Of a stretch of DNA of 64,000 nt, positions 26,887 through 42,822 are shown in pieces. A program made the translations under genes and the position numbers. The stretch is from positions 1,240,001-1,304,000 of the forward strand of contig JAIVLN010000001.1 in NCBI GenBank assembly GCA_020524245.1, given 5' to 3'. This DNA comes from Rossellomorea aquimaris (GTDB lineage Bacteria; Bacillota; Bacilli; Bacillales; Fictibacillaceae). Each line of letters begins with the position of its first letter. The stretch's first letter is position 1. Under the pieces are notes generated by a model, which did not search any database, was not told where the DNA came from, and saw only the letters and a program-made list of their open reading frames with translations.

Positions 26887-27397
26887 TGTCCTCCGCCTCC
26901 TTCTCATCATCCCGCTTCGCCAGTACAATCGCACCGACTAATGCGACCAATAACAGGACGGATGTCAATTCAAATGGAATAACGTATTTCGAATAAAGTT
27001 CAATACCGATTTTCTCGGCGTTATCGACATGCAGTTCCGTCGCCTGTTCTCCAAAGCTCAAATCATTGATCTGGAAGAACATAATAGCGAAAAAGACGCC
27101 GATTCCAGTAAGCACCAGAATCAATTTTGGTAACCCAATTTTCGACTCCGTCTTATCGTCATGCCGTGTGAGCATGATTCCGAACAGCATGATGATCGTG
27201 ATGGCGCCCGAGTAGATCAGGATTTGCACGAATGCGAGAAATTCCGCTGACAGCATGATGTATAAGCCCGCAATTGACAAGAATGTAAAAACGAGAGCGA
27301 TGACCATGTGCACGACCTTCGTCAGGTTCAGCATGAGCACACCGCTACCAATCGCGACGAGCGCGAGGATGAAGAATAAGATCAGTTCGCCATTCAT
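26879..27397 (-). CDS. nuoJ: NADH-quinone oxidoreductase subunit J
   Basis: The 172-residue membrane subunit has five hydrophobic helices. The third helix, in [20 protein letters not shown], is the segment known to contain a pi-bulge in this subunit. Residues 95-125 form a longer loop. It overlaps nuoI by 4 bp at its start and nuoK at its end. Confidence 0.93.
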   Translation of the reverse strand: MNGELILFFILALVAIGSGVLMLNLTKVVHMVIALVFTFLSIAGLYIMLSAEFLAFVQILIYSGAITIIMLFGIMLTRHDDKTESKIGLPKLILVLTGIGVFFAIMFFQINDLSFGEQATELHVDNAEKIGIELYSKYVIPFELTSVLLLVALVGAIVLAKRDDEKEAEDNE

Positions 27398-27813
27398 GCC
27401 TTATTCTCCCTTCGAACATTCGTGTCGTTTTCATCGAGCCATTCCAGGTTTTTGAACAGCTCGTCACGGCTGTATTCCGCAAGCTCGAAATTGTTCGTCA
27501 TGACGATCGCCTCTGTCGGGCAAACCTCTGTACATAAGTCGCAAAGGATACAAATTTCGAAGTTGATGTCATACGTATCGATGATTTTCCCTTTCTTGTT
27601 CGGGTCCGGGTGCTTCTTACCTGTCAGTTCGATGCAATCGGTCGGACAGATGTTGGCACATTGGTTACAAACGATACATTTCTCCGGATAAAACTTCTGG
27701 ATTCCGCGGAATCGGTCTGGCATATCGATCGGTTCATCCGGGTACGAATACGTCACGTTCTGCTTGGTCAAATTTTTCAGTGTGTATTTTAACCCTTTTA
27801 CGAGTCCTTTCAT
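27394..27813 (-). CDS. nuoI: NADH-quinone oxidoreductase subunit I (2x[4Fe-4S])
   Basis: The 139-residue peripheral subunit carries two ferredoxin-type cluster motifs, CIVCNQCANICP and CILCDLCTEVCP. These bind the clusters that pass electrons to NuoB. The length is slightly short for the family, with a brief C-terminal tail. The gene lies 13 bp after nuoH. Confidence 0.95.
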   Translation of the reverse strand: MKGLVKGLKYTLKNLTKQNVTYSYPDEPIDMPDRFRGIQKFYPEKCIVCNQCANICPTDCIELTGKKHPDPNKKGKIIDTYDINFEICILCDLCTEVCPTEAIVMTNNFELAEYSRDELFKNLEWLDENDTNVRRENKA

Positions 27814-27826
27814 TGCAATCCCTCCG

Positions 27827-28828
27827 TTAGAACCAGATTTCCTTGATCACCGCGCTGATAAAAATGTTGAGCAGGGCTAACGGCAATAGTACTTTCCATC
27901 CAAATGACATGAGCTGATCGGCACGGAGACGCGGTAACGTCGCACGAAGCCAGATCATAATGAACACGATGATGCTGAATTTGATTGCGAACCAGATGAC
28001 CCCTGGTATAAATTCGAGGAACGGAACCGGGTTCCATCCTCCAAGAAAAAGAATCGTCGTAATCGAAGCCATCGCGAATAAGTACACGTACTCTGTAAGC
28101 ATGAAGAATGCCCAGCGGAATCCGGAATACTCGACATGGTAACCTGCGACAAGCTCAGACTCCGCTTCCGGCAAGTCGAACGGTGTACGGTTCAACTCTG
28201 CGACTGAAGCGATGAGGAAGATGAAGAACGCAAGCGGCTGGACGAACAAGTACGCCAGATTTTGTTGCGCTTCAACGATTTCCACAAGGTTCAAGCTTCC
28301 TGTCAGCAGGATAATACCGATGACCGACATAACAAGCGGTACTTCATATGAAATCATTTGGGCCGCCGAACGCATGCCACCGAGCAAGGCGTATTTGTTG
28401 TTCGATGCCCATCCACCCATTAGGATTCCGACAGTAGAAATACCGGAAATCGCAATATAGTAGAGAAGACCGATTCCAAGGTCCGAAAACCGGAGCGATT
28501 CCGAGAATGGAATAGCTGCAAGCACCATGAATGCTGGTGCAAATGCGATGACTGGCGCTAATATGAACAAGGGTCGATCCGCCGCTTTCGGAATCGTATC
28601 TTCTTTTAATAAAAGCTTCAGTACGTCAGCAACGGTTTGCAGGAGTCCGAGCGGTCCACCGACTCGGTTCGGTCCGACACGGAGCTGCATGAATCCGATC
28701 ACCTTACGCTCAGCTAAAATGGCGTAGGTTACGAAACCGAGTACCATCATGAGTAGACCTGCACCGAGTGCAAAAAAGATCAGTGTACTCAAGTATGAAG
28801 GTGCGGAATAGAGCAGTTCTTCAATCAT
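27827..28828 (-). CDS. nuoH: NADH-quinone oxidoreductase subunit H
   Basis: NuoH (333 residues, about eight transmembrane helices) forms the quinone entry chamber where the membrane and peripheral arms join. Visible are ERKVIGFMQLRVGPNRVG near residue 40 and AELNRTPFDLPEAESELVAG near 210, both lining the quinone and E-channel. It overlaps the nuoD stop by one base. Confidence 0.95.
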   Translation of the reverse strand: MIEELLYSAPSYLSTLIFFALGAGLLMMVLGFVTYAILAERKVIGFMQLRVGPNRVGGPLGLLQTVADVLKLLLKEDTIPKAADRPLFILAPVIAFAPAFMVLAAIPFSESLRFSDLGIGLLYYIAISGISTVGILMGGWASNNKYALLGGMRSAAQMISYEVPLVMSVIGIILLTGSLNLVEIVEAQQNLAYLFVQPLAFFIFLIASVAELNRTPFDLPEAESELVAGYHVEYSGFRWAFFMLTEYVYLFAMASITTILFLGGWNPVPFLEFIPGVIWFAIKFSIIVFIMIWLRATLPRLRADQLMSFGWKVLLPLALLNIFISAVIKEIWF

Positions 28829-29928
28829 CAGCCGTCAACCTCCCCGAGTACAATATCAATGCCACCAAGGATCGTGATGAGGTTCGCGATGTTTTCGCCT
28901 TCCAATAACTTCGGTAAAATTTGCAGGTTATAAAACGACGGTCTTCTGAATTTCAACCGGTATGGTTCCTTTTTGCCTTGTGAAGCGATGTAACAGCCGA
29001 TTTCACCACGAGGGGATTCGATCCGTACGTAGGTTTCTCCCGCCGGTGGCTTGATGATCCGTGGAACCTTCGCCATGATGTCCCCTTCAGCCGGGAACTG
29101 TTCGACAGCTTGTTCAACGATTTTCAACGACTCTTCGATTTCTGCCATTCGGCATTGGTAACGTGTCCACGCATCGCCACCATCGAAGACCGGAACATCA
29201 AAGTCAAATCGGTCGTACAGTGAATACGGTTCTTTTTTACGAAGATCCCAATCGACTCCTGTACAACGGAGGTTGGCACCACTTAAGGAATAAGCGAAGG
29301 CGTCCTCCTTCGTGTAGTAGCCGACACCTTTTACACGGTTCAAGAAGATTTCGTTACCGCTGATCAGGTCATGGTAACCTGCAAGCTGTTTACGCATGTG
29401 CGGTACGAAGTCACGGACCTTCTCGATCCATCCTTCTGGCGCATCCCATTTCACCCCGCCGACACGCATATAGTTGAACGTCAGGCGAGCACCTGAAATT
29501 TCATTCAACATGTTGATGATCATTTCACGTTCACGGAACGCATACAGGAACGGGCTCATCGCCCCGATATCAAGTAAATATGTACCGAACCAGACGAGGT
29601 GACTTGCAACACGCCCGAGCTCCATGACGAGAATCCGTAAGTAATCTGCGCGTTCCGGGATTTCCATCTCCATCATCGTCTCTACCGCGTGACAAATGAT
29701 GTAGTTGTTCGTCATCGCCGATAAGTAATCCATCCGGTCTGTGTAGGGAATGATTTGTGTATATTGCAGGTCCTCTGCTAGTTTCTCGGTTCCACGATGG
29801 AGGTAACCGATGACCGGCTTCGCTTCCTTAATGATTTCGCCATCAATTTTCAGGACAATCCGGAAAACGCCGTGCGTACTTGGATGCTGAGGTCCAACAT
29901 TGAGGAGCATTTCTTCTGTACGAATCAT
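28828..29928 (-). CDS. nuoD: NADH-quinone oxidoreductase subunit D
   Basis: The 366-residue peripheral subunit is related to the large subunit of NiFe hydrogenases and forms the quinone-binding floor with NuoB. Visible are MLLNVGPQHPSTHGVFR at the start, with the quinone-contacting histidine, and ESPRGEIGCYIASQG near residue 305. The hydrogenase nickel cysteines are absent, as expected. It is separate from nuoC, lying 3 bp after it. Confidence 0.95.
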   Translation of the reverse strand: MIRTEEMLLNVGPQHPSTHGVFRIVLKIDGEIIKEAKPVIGYLHRGTEKLAEDLQYTQIIPYTDRMDYLSAMTNNYIICHAVETMMEMEIPERADYLRILVMELGRVASHLVWFGTYLLDIGAMSPFLYAFREREMIINMLNEISGARLTFNYMRVGGVKWDAPEGWIEKVRDFVPHMRKQLAGYHDLISGNEIFLNRVKGVGYYTKEDAFAYSLSGANLRCTGVDWDLRKKEPYSLYDRFDFDVPVFDGGDAWTRYQCRMAEIEESLKIVEQAVEQFPAEGDIMAKVPRIIKPPAGETYVRIESPRGEIGCYIASQGKKEPYRLKFRRPSFYNLQILPKLLEGENIANLITILGGIDIVLGEVDG

Positions 29929-29931
29929 AGG

Positions 29932-31152
29932 TTACACCTCCACATCGTAAGGTTCATAGTCTTTGCGCATCGGGTAACCGACCCAATCATCAGGCATCAG
30001 GATCCGTGTCAAGTTCGGATGACCTGTAAAATGAATGCCGAGCAAGTCGTACGCTTCGCGCTCCGGCCAGTTTGCACCAGGCCACAAAGGTGCGAGTGAA
30101 GCGACTTCAGGGTTGTCCCGGTCGACTTTCACTTTCAGTGCGACGGGCTGGTTGTTTTTGAAGGAATACATATGGGTATAAACTTCCATATGGGTCTCAA
30201 AGTCGGTCCCATGCAACTCGCTTACATATTCAAAATAGAGCTGTTCATTGAATTTCATGAACTCAGCCAATTTATAGTAGTTTTCATGTTTCGCAACAAG
30301 CGTTGGCACATCTTTTGCCAAACGGTTAATATATGAATCTTCTAGGATGTCGTCGCCAAGATTGTCTTGGATGACCTTGACGTACTTGTCTAGGAGGGGT
30401 TGATTAGGTGATGGCTTTTCTTCGACCGGTGCTTCTTCCTTTTGGCCACCGGACGCTTGCTTTGCTTTAGCAGCAGCAGCGGCTTTCGCTTTCGCCTTTG
30501 CGGCAGCGATCGCTTTCGCTTTTTCGTCATCGCCGTCTCCGCCATCGGATTTAGCAGCTTTTGCCTTGGCAGCAGCGGCAGCCTTGGCCTTCGCAGCGGC
30601 AATTGCCTTTGCTTTTTCATCGTCAGAAGCTCCACCGGATGCTTGGGCTTTCGCTTTTGCAGCTGCAGCAGCTTTGGCTTTAGCGGCAGCTGCGGCTTTC
30701 GCCTTTGCAGCGGCTGCAGCCTTTGCTTTCTCATCAGCTGGAGCGTCAGTTTGAACAGAGGACTCTTCAGCTTCTTTAGCTGCCTTGCGTTCAGCCGCTT
30801 TGCGCTTCGCTTCTTCGACGGCTTTACGTTTCGCTTCCGCTTTCTCTTCTTCAGTCATCTCGGAGAAAGGCTTCTCTGCTGGTGCTTCAGAAGATTCCGC
30901 AGCTTCTTTCGCTGCCTTCTTCTCTGCAGCTTTTCGTTTCGCCTCTTCAACAGCTTTCCGTTTCGCTTCCGCTTTCTCTTCTTCGGTCATTTCGGAAAAA
31001 GGCTTCTCAGCCGGTGCTTCAGAAGACTCTGCTGCTTCTTTCGCTGCCTTCTTCTCAGCTGCCTTACGCTTTGCCTCTTCCACAGCTTTTCGCTTCGCTT
31101 CCGCCTTCTCTTCTGGCGTCATCTCGGAGAACGGTTTTTCTTGATCACTCAT
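29932..31152 (-). CDS. nuoC: NADH-quinone oxidoreductase subunit C with repeat extension
   Basis: Residues from about 249 to 406 form an ordinary 30-kDa-subunit domain ending in the motif [14 protein letters not shown]...[12 protein letters not shown]. Before it lies an unusual extension of about 245 residues. Residues 5-139 are three near-identical repeats of 44-47 residues starting [20 protein letters not shown]; residues 140-240 are alanine-lysine runs ([12 protein letters not shown]) in three blocks separated by Gly/Ser/Asp linkers. The extension should be helical and highly charged. NuoC is a peripheral complex I subunit that contacts NuoD. The start overlaps nuoB by 4 bp, so the extension is in frame and part of the operon. 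Confidence 0.92.
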   Translation of the reverse strand: MSDQEKPFSEMTPEEKAEAKRKAVEEAKRKAAEKKAAKEAAESSEAPAEKPFSEMTEEEKAEAKRKAVEEAKRKAAEKKAAKEAAESSEAPAEKPFSEMTEEEKAEAKRKAVEEAKRKAAERKAAKEAEESSVQTDAPADEKAKAAAAAKAKAAAAAKAKAAAAAKAKAQASGGASDDEKAKAIAAAKAKAAAAAKAKAAKSDGGDGDDEKAKAIAAAKAKAKAAAAAKAKQASGGQKEEAPVEEKPSPNQPLLDKYVKVIQDNLGDDILEDSYINRLAKDVPTLVAKHENYYKLAEFMKFNEQLYFEYVSELHGTDFETHMEVYTHMYSFKNNQPVALKVKVDRDNPEVASLAPLWPGANWPEREAYDLLGIHFTGHPNLTRILMPDDWVGYPMRKDYEPYDVEV

Positions 31153-31667
31153 TTATCGGTCACCCGCTTTCCTGTCTTAGCTTCATAGCGGATTTTTTCT
31201 TGTAGTTTATTAATTCCATAGATCAGCGCTGCCGGGTTTGGTGGGCAGCCTGGAATATAGACGTCGACCGGTACGATCTGATCGACTCCTTTTACAACAG
31301 CATAGGATTTTATGTATGGTCCACCGGCAGTCGCACATGAACCCATTGCGATGACCCACTTCGGTTCTGGCATTTGGTCATACAGACGCTTCAGAACAGG
31401 CGCCATTTTTTTCGTAACCGTGCCGGAAACGATCATCACGTCTGATTGACGCGGTGATGTACGGAATATGGATCCGAATCGGTCCAGGTCATAGTGGGAA
31501 GCTCCAGTACCCATCATTTCGATCGCACAACAAGCCAACCCGAACGTGAGGGGCCATAGGGAGTTGCTTCGAGCCCACGCTTTCACTTGTTCGAGCGTGA
31601 CAAAGAATACATTTTTCTGGAGTTCCTGTTGTTCTTGCGGGGAGATATCTTGTAATCTTACATCCAT
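31149..31667 (-). CDS. nuoB: NADH-quinone oxidoreductase subunit B (N2 cluster)
   Basis: NuoB holds the terminal [4Fe-4S] cluster N2 that reduces quinone. The 172-residue protein shows all four ligands: the tandem cysteines in [10 protein letters not shown], the cysteine in [10 protein letters not shown] and that in [10 protein letters not shown]. The ATG at 31667 follows AAGGTG by 7 bases and gives an N-terminus of normal length; an upstream in-frame start at 31688 is less likely. It overlaps the end of nuoA by about 10 bp. Confidence 0.95.
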   Translation of the reverse strand: MDVRLQDISPQEQQELQKNVFFVTLEQVKAWARSNSLWPLTFGLACCAIEMMGTGASHYDLDRFGSIFRTSPRQSDVMIVSGTVTKKMAPVLKRLYDQMPEPKWVIAMGSCATAGGPYIKSYAVVKGVDQIVPVDVYIPGCPPNPAALIYGINKLQEKIRYEAKTGKRVTDK

Positions 31668-32032
31668 TTTAACACCTTCTTCTTCCACGCATAGATGAGT
31701 CCGATCAACAGCATCACAATGAAGATTGTCATTTCAATCAATGCAAAAATTCCTAGTTTCTCATAGGCAACAGCCCACGGATAAAGGAAGACGGTCTCTA
31801 CATCAAAAATGACGAACAATAACGCGAAGATATAATAGCGTACGTTATATTGCACCCAGCTTTGATGAAAGGGCTCTATCCCGCTTTCATAGGTTGTCTG
31901 TTTTTCCTTGTTCGGTTTTGACGGGCGCAGGAATTTCCCGGCTGTCAAAGCCACCGCAGGCAACAGAATCCCTAAAAGCAGGAACATGAGGACGACCAGA
32001 TAATTGTTTTGATACAGGTGATAGAGCTCCAT
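31658..32032 (-). CDS. nuoA: NADH-quinone oxidoreductase subunit A
   Basis: This is the first gene of the operon, 124 residues with three transmembrane helices. The YESGIEPF loop motif and [16 protein letters not shown] helix are diagnostic; the loop closes over the quinone site. Bases 32033-32285 upstream must hold the operon promoter, but I could not assign boxes with confidence. Confidence 0.95.
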   Translation of the reverse strand: MELYHLYQNNYLVVLMFLLLGILLPAVALTAGKFLRPSKPNKEKQTTYESGIEPFHQSWVQYNVRYYIFALLFVIFDVETVFLYPWAVAYEKLGIFALIEMTIFIVMLLIGLIYAWKKKVLKWM

Positions 32033-32285
32033 ATGTACCTCCCGAATCTGTCATTCAACAACGTTATTGTTAGAAAGTTTTAAAAATTGTAATCGTTATC
32101 AATTATACCAAATACCATTTTGGGTGTCGACACGGTGTGAACGAAAGGATTCCATTATTAGTAAATGATACAAAAACAACATTTATCCTTACTCAGTATC
32201 GGTTACTTTCCACATATTTTTACCACAATCAAACGATTTTTTATTAATGTAACCTTGTAGTAGGTCTATTTTACTGCAATTTTTC

Positions 32286-32318
32286 CATAAAAAATAGAGT
32301 CTTTATGTTAAGACTCTA
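32286..32318 (-). terminator. Terminator after chromate-transporter genes
   Basis: TAGAGTCT at 32295-32302 pairs with AGACTCTA at 32311-32318, overlapping the stop codon of the last transporter gene; a minus-strand T-run follows. Confidence 0.85.
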
Positions 32319-32843
32319 TAAAAATAATCCACCGTAGACGAGTGCCCCGGCGATGACTATCGCTGGATGGATTCGGAAGCGTACGAGCGTCAGATAGCTT
32401 GCTACCAACAGTATGATGGTTTGCAAGATTCCACTGTTGACGTAGGAACTTTGGAAAAACTGGAATGCCATCACACCGAGTAGCACTGCAATCGCAGGGC
32501 GCACCGTGATTGTCATCCGTTTCACTTTTTCAGATTCTTTATATTTCATCAAAACTTTTAACAGGATGATCATCAGGAGTAAGGACGGTGCAACGGTTGC
32601 GAAGACGCCGACGATTGCTCCGAGCCAACCGGCTTGATCATACCCGATGTATCCGGCCATTTTCGTAGCGATCGGTCCTGGAAGCGCATTTCCGAGTGCG
32701 AGCACTTCACTGAACTCCTCAGTCGTCATCCATTCATAGCGGTCGACGACTTCATTTTCAACGAGCGGGATGGATGCCGGTCCGCCGCCATATCCTAGAA
32801 CCCCTGGAATGAAGAAAGCGAGAAAGATCTTCCAATAAATCAT
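32316..32843 (-). CDS. Chromate-transporter family half protein (second)
   Basis: The 175-residue membrane protein of the CHR family is a half-size form with one domain of about five to six helices. The signature GYGGGPASIPLVENEVVDRY near the start and NALPGPIATKMAGYIGY follow the family pattern. It pairs with the similar preceding gene to make a full transporter, as ywrA/ywrB do in B. subtilis. The family can export chromate, but that substrate is not shown here. It overlaps its partner by 4 bp. Confidence 0.88.
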   Translation of the reverse strand: MIYWKIFLAFFIPGVLGYGGGPASIPLVENEVVDRYEWMTTEEFSEVLALGNALPGPIATKMAGYIGYDQAGWLGAIVGVFATVAPSLLLMIILLKVLMKYKESEKVKRMTITVRPAIAVLLGVMAFQFFQSSYVNSGILQTIILLVASYLTLVRFRIHPAIVIAGALVYGGLFL

Positions 32844-33430
32844 GTTTCCTCCCTCCTTCTTTTACCGCCAAAAAGTGCGTAGAGCAGCAGAAGTCCGATC
32901 ATGATTCCTGGATGGAGACCGAAAAGTTCCATTAAAATGAGCGACAGGACAATGAAGAAAACTGCTTGTGTCCATCCCATGCCTTCTTTCGACTTTTTAG
33001 TGAATTGCCAGGTGAGCTGTGCAAGCATGAATCCGACAACCGGGACGACCGCATTCGTCATCCCTTGCACCCAAGGTTTATCTTTGTACATGCTGAGTGT
33101 CGTCAGTAGCGCAATCATTGCAATGATCGAAGGTAAAATCGTCGCTAACACAGCGTTGATCATTCCGATTGGACCTGCTACCCGGTACCCGATGTAACCT
33201 GCAAGTTTCGTAGCGATTGGTCCTGGAAGGGTATTTCCGAGCGCCAGCAGATCACCGAATTCATCATCAGTAAACCATTGATAATGCTCGACGACTTCTT
33301 TATGTACGAGAGGGATGGAAGATGGCCCTCCTCCATACCCGAAAATTCCTACTCGGAAAAATGCTAGGAATAAGGCGAGTTGTTTGTTGGGCTTTTTTTC
33401 TGGTTGAGTAGCCTCTTTTCCTTTTACCAA
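32840..33430 (-). CDS. Chromate-transporter family half protein (first)
   Basis: This 196-residue paired half-transporter has a short charged N-terminus (about 20 residues) then GYGGGPSSIPLVHKEVVEHY and NTLPGPIATKLAGYIGY. Two half proteins of the short CHR type insert with opposite topology in the families studied, so both are needed. It overlaps the gamma-glutamyltransferase stop by 7 bp, so the three genes form one operon. Confidence 0.88.
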   Translation of the reverse strand: MVKGKEATQPEKKPNKQLALFLAFFRVGIFGYGGGPSSIPLVHKEVVEHYQWFTDDEFGDLLALGNTLPGPIATKLAGYIGYRVAGPIGMINAVLATILPSIIAMIALLTTLSMYKDKPWVQGMTNAVVPVVGFMLAQLTWQFTKKSKEGMGWTQAVFFIVLSLILMELFGLHPGIMIGLLLLYALFGGKRRREET

Positions 33431-35034
33431 GCAGCAACACTTCCATCTGTCCGGGATTCCGTACCCCCAGCTAACACGCCTGTTTCAGGGTCACGCCATA
33501 TGATCTGACCGCGTCCGAAAGGTCCCCCGTCTAGTGCAACCTGGATGTGATGACCTTTTCTCGCGAGTGCTTGAGCGATATGGTTCGGGAAGTTCGGCTC
33601 GACGAGCACTTTTTTATCCTCCATCCACTGCCATCTCGGGGCATCGAGTGCCGCTTGTGGGTTGAGATGGAAGTCGACGGTGTTCATGACGACTTGCAGA
33701 TGTCCTTGTGGTTGCATAAATCCACCCATGACACCGAAAGGTCCAACAGCCTGATCCCCTTTAGTCAGGAAGCCAGGAATGATCGTATGAAATGTCTTTT
33801 TACCGCCTTCCAATCGGTTGTCGTGATTTGGGTCCATCGAGAAGTTGTGCCCCCGATTTTGCAAGGCGATTCCTGTGCCAGGTACGACGAGGCCAGATCC
33901 GAAGCCCATGTAATTGCTCTGTATGAACGAGACCATGTTTCCTTCGCCGTCTGCTGTTGCGAGGTATACCGTTCCTCCTTTTGGAGGCTCACCCGGTTCT
34001 GGTTGGAGCGCTTGATTGCCGATGAGCTTTCGACGTTCTTCAGCATATGTATCGGATAATAGTCCTTTGACTGTGCGTTCCATCCTTTCTTCTTCGGTTA
34101 CGTAGTGGAGTCCGTCTGTGAATGATAGCTTCATCGCCTCAATCTGTTTGTGGAACGTATCAGCGTCCTCCCGACTCGTAAATTCGTAACCTTTGAGGAT
34201 ATTGAGTGCCATGAGCGCAATGATTCCCTGTCCGTTCGGAGGAATCTCCCAAACTTTATAACCCTTATAGTCCACCCCGATTGGATCGACCCACTCCGGC
34301 TCATAGTCTGCCAGGTCCTCTTTTCTTATGAAACCATCATATTTTTGTGAGAAGTCATCAATTTGTTCGGCTAATTTTCCACGGTAAAAAGATTCCGCCT
34401 TCGTTTCAGCGATTTCTCTTAATGTGGCCGCATGAGCTTCTGAACGCCACACTTCACCAATTTCAGGTGCTTTTCCGTCTGGCGCAAACGTGTCGAACCA
34501 GTGCTTGAACTCATCTGCCGTGAGCGCTTTTTTGAAATGGTCCGCTGCCGACTTCCAAAACTTCCCGAGCGTCGGGGAAACAGGGTATCCATTTTCCGCG
34601 TACTCAATAGCTGGTGCGAGCACGTCAGTTAACGAAAGGTTTCCGAAGCGCTCCGACAATGCTGCCCATGCACTTGGGGCACCTGGCACGGTGACCGGTG
34701 TCCAACCAAATTTCGGGATTTCCTTCATCCCTCTTTCTTTTAAGGCGTTGATGGAGATTGACTTTGGAGATGATCCGCTTGCGTTCAGTCCGTGGAGTTT
34801 TCCTTTCATCCAAACGAGCGCAAATGCATCTCCTCCGATTCCATTTGAGGTCGGTTCCACAACAGTCAGGCATGCAGCTGTTGCAATAGCAGCATCAACT
34901 GCGTTTCCTCCCTTTTTTAAAATATCCAAACCTGCTTGTGCAGCGAGTGGTTGCGATGTCGCAACCATTCCTTTTTTCGCGAATGTCGTCATTCTTTGCG
35001 ACGGATATGGATTATGTAAATAGTCCTGTTTCAT
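33424..35034 (-). CDS. ywrD: Gamma-glutamyltransferase-like protein (YwrD type)
   Basis: The 536-residue Ntn-hydrolase of the gamma-glutamyltransferase family should cleave itself before the catalytic threonine, probably Thr355 in PPKGGTVYLATADGEGN, giving large and small subunits. Other landmarks are NAVDAAIATAACLTVVEP near residue 45 and GPFGVMGGFMQPQGHLQV near 430. It has no signal peptide, so unlike secreted Ggt it is probably cytosolic. In B. subtilis ywrD also lies near ywrA and ywrB, which supports the YwrD label. The start is ATG at 35034. Confidence 0.88.
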   Translation of the reverse strand: MKQDYLHNPYPSQRMTTFAKKGMVATSQPLAAQAGLDILKKGGNAVDAAIATAACLTVVEPTSNGIGGDAFALVWMKGKLHGLNASGSSPKSISINALKERGMKEIPKFGWTPVTVPGAPSAWAALSERFGNLSLTDVLAPAIEYAENGYPVSPTLGKFWKSAADHFKKALTADEFKHWFDTFAPDGKAPEIGEVWRSEAHAATLREIAETKAESFYRGKLAEQIDDFSQKYDGFIRKEDLADYEPEWVDPIGVDYKGYKVWEIPPNGQGIIALMALNILKGYEFTSREDADTFHKQIEAMKLSFTDGLHYVTEEERMERTVKGLLSDTYAEERRKLIGNQALQPEPGEPPKGGTVYLATADGEGNMVSFIQSNYMGFGSGLVVPGTGIALQNRGHNFSMDPNHDNRLEGGKKTFHTIIPGFLTKGDQAVGPFGVMGGFMQPQGHLQVVMNTVDFHLNPQAALDAPRWQWMEDKKVLVEPNFPNHIAQALARKGHHIQVALDGGPFGRGQIIWRDPETGVLAGGTESRTDGSVAAW

Positions 35035-35155
35035 GTGTGCTTCATCCTCTCATTTCCAAATCACGTTATGTCCATTATATCGAGAATGAGCAAGCGTTCA
35101 ATTATTTTGTCTGAAAATTCTGTTTTGATCAGTCGAAAAGAGTAGAAAATACATC

Positions 35156-35330
35156 TAATAGGAGAGGATTTTCTCAAAAATCCTTCATTTTAAATGTAAA
35201 TTAGGACGACTTGGGGAACTTTCATGCTAGCTTGTGGAACTTTTCAGGGAACTTGTGGAACTTTCATGTTAACTTGGGGAACTTTGACGCGGACTTGGGG
35301 AAGTCTGCACTTTTTTACTACAAAAATTGA
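35156..35330. repeat. 21-bp tandem repeat array B with hairpin
   Basis: Five units start at 35209, 35230, 35251, 35272 and 35293, exactly 21 bp apart, with the same CTTGKGGAACTTT core as array A at 9151-9270. It is preceded by hairpin AGGATTTTC...AAAAATCCT at 35165-35184 and followed by GAAGTC and TACTAC, also as in array A. The whole gap 35035-35373 contains only this element and the atp terminator. Confidence 0.85.
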
Positions 35331-35332
35331 GG

Positions 35333-35365
35333 ACAAAAAAAGACCCTTTCGTTTCCGAAAGGGTC
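35333..35365 (-). terminator. atp operon terminator
   Basis: AGACCCTTTCG at 35341-35351 pairs with CGAAAGGGTCT at 35355-35365, followed by a minus-strand T-run. It lies 9 bp after atpC. Confidence 0.92.
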
Positions 35366-35373
35366 TTCCTCAT

Positions 35374-38177
<2,804 letters not shown>

Positions 38178-38213
38178 TTATGATCCGTTTGAAAACGTCG
38201 GTTGTTCTAAAGA

Positions 38214-40841
<2,628 letters not shown>

Positions 40842-40915
40842 TCATACATAAGGAATGGCGAGGTCTCACACAGACTTCGCCATTATGAAAACTACGGTAG
40901 AATCGTTACTCGTTA

Positions 40916-41128
<213 letters not shown>

Positions 41129-41232
41129 TTAAATTTCCTCCTTGGAATTGTATTTATTTTATAATTTCTTCCCATTATGGGGTTGTACACAGAGTTAAAA
41201 TTGAAACCTTTTGCTGTAGAGCTTTGTGAGCT

Positions 41233-42345
<1,113 letters not shown>

Positions 42346-42349
<4 letters not shown>

Positions 42350-42576
42350 TGTTCCCCTTCTTCTCCAAAAAATCGCTGAATTAACTTGATAGTCCCGTAA
42401 ACTCCTGCTGCCAAGCCAAGAAACAGTCCGATGATCATGAGAAACGGTGCTGTTTCAAAGGTACGATCCAACCACATGCCTCCGAAAATGCCGACCAAAA
42501 TGGTACCGACGAGTTGCGAGAGGATTCCAGACATGAGAGCCATTGAATGAAAGGGTGATCGTTTATCAGTGCGCAT
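42346..42576 (-). CDS. atpZ: AtpZ/AtpI-family small membrane protein
   Basis: A 76-residue protein with two helices, at about residues 12-35 and 45-65, of the AtpZ family, found ahead of atpI in some bacilli and proposed to help ion supply or c-ring assembly. The ATG at 42576 follows GGGGTG by six bases; a GTG three codons upstream lies within that site. First gene of the atp operon. Bases 42577-42822 must carry the promoter and show nothing else. Confidence 0.8.
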
Positions 42577-42822
42577 TTGTCGCACCCCTTTTCTTTGGAC
42601 TTGATTTTGAGGTCATCAGGCGAGTCAATTCCTGATTATTTTGTGGAGTATTTTACGAGATTCGGATGTCGCGAAAAAGCTTTATATGATGCGAATGAAA
42701 ACCTTATCATACATCCTTTGTAAGAATACTATAGCCACTATTACATGTCAATTGCGTTACAGGCAATTTCTATGGTAAGATTTGAAAACTTTTTGAACCT
42801 TTTGGTTGTTTGTTTCTTGTGT

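Noticed and set aside
30442-31188. Long plus-strand frame opposite nuoC
   Set aside because: It is an artefact of the lysine-alanine-rich codons of the NuoC extension, which leave the other strand free of stops. No ribosome binding site or family resemblance.
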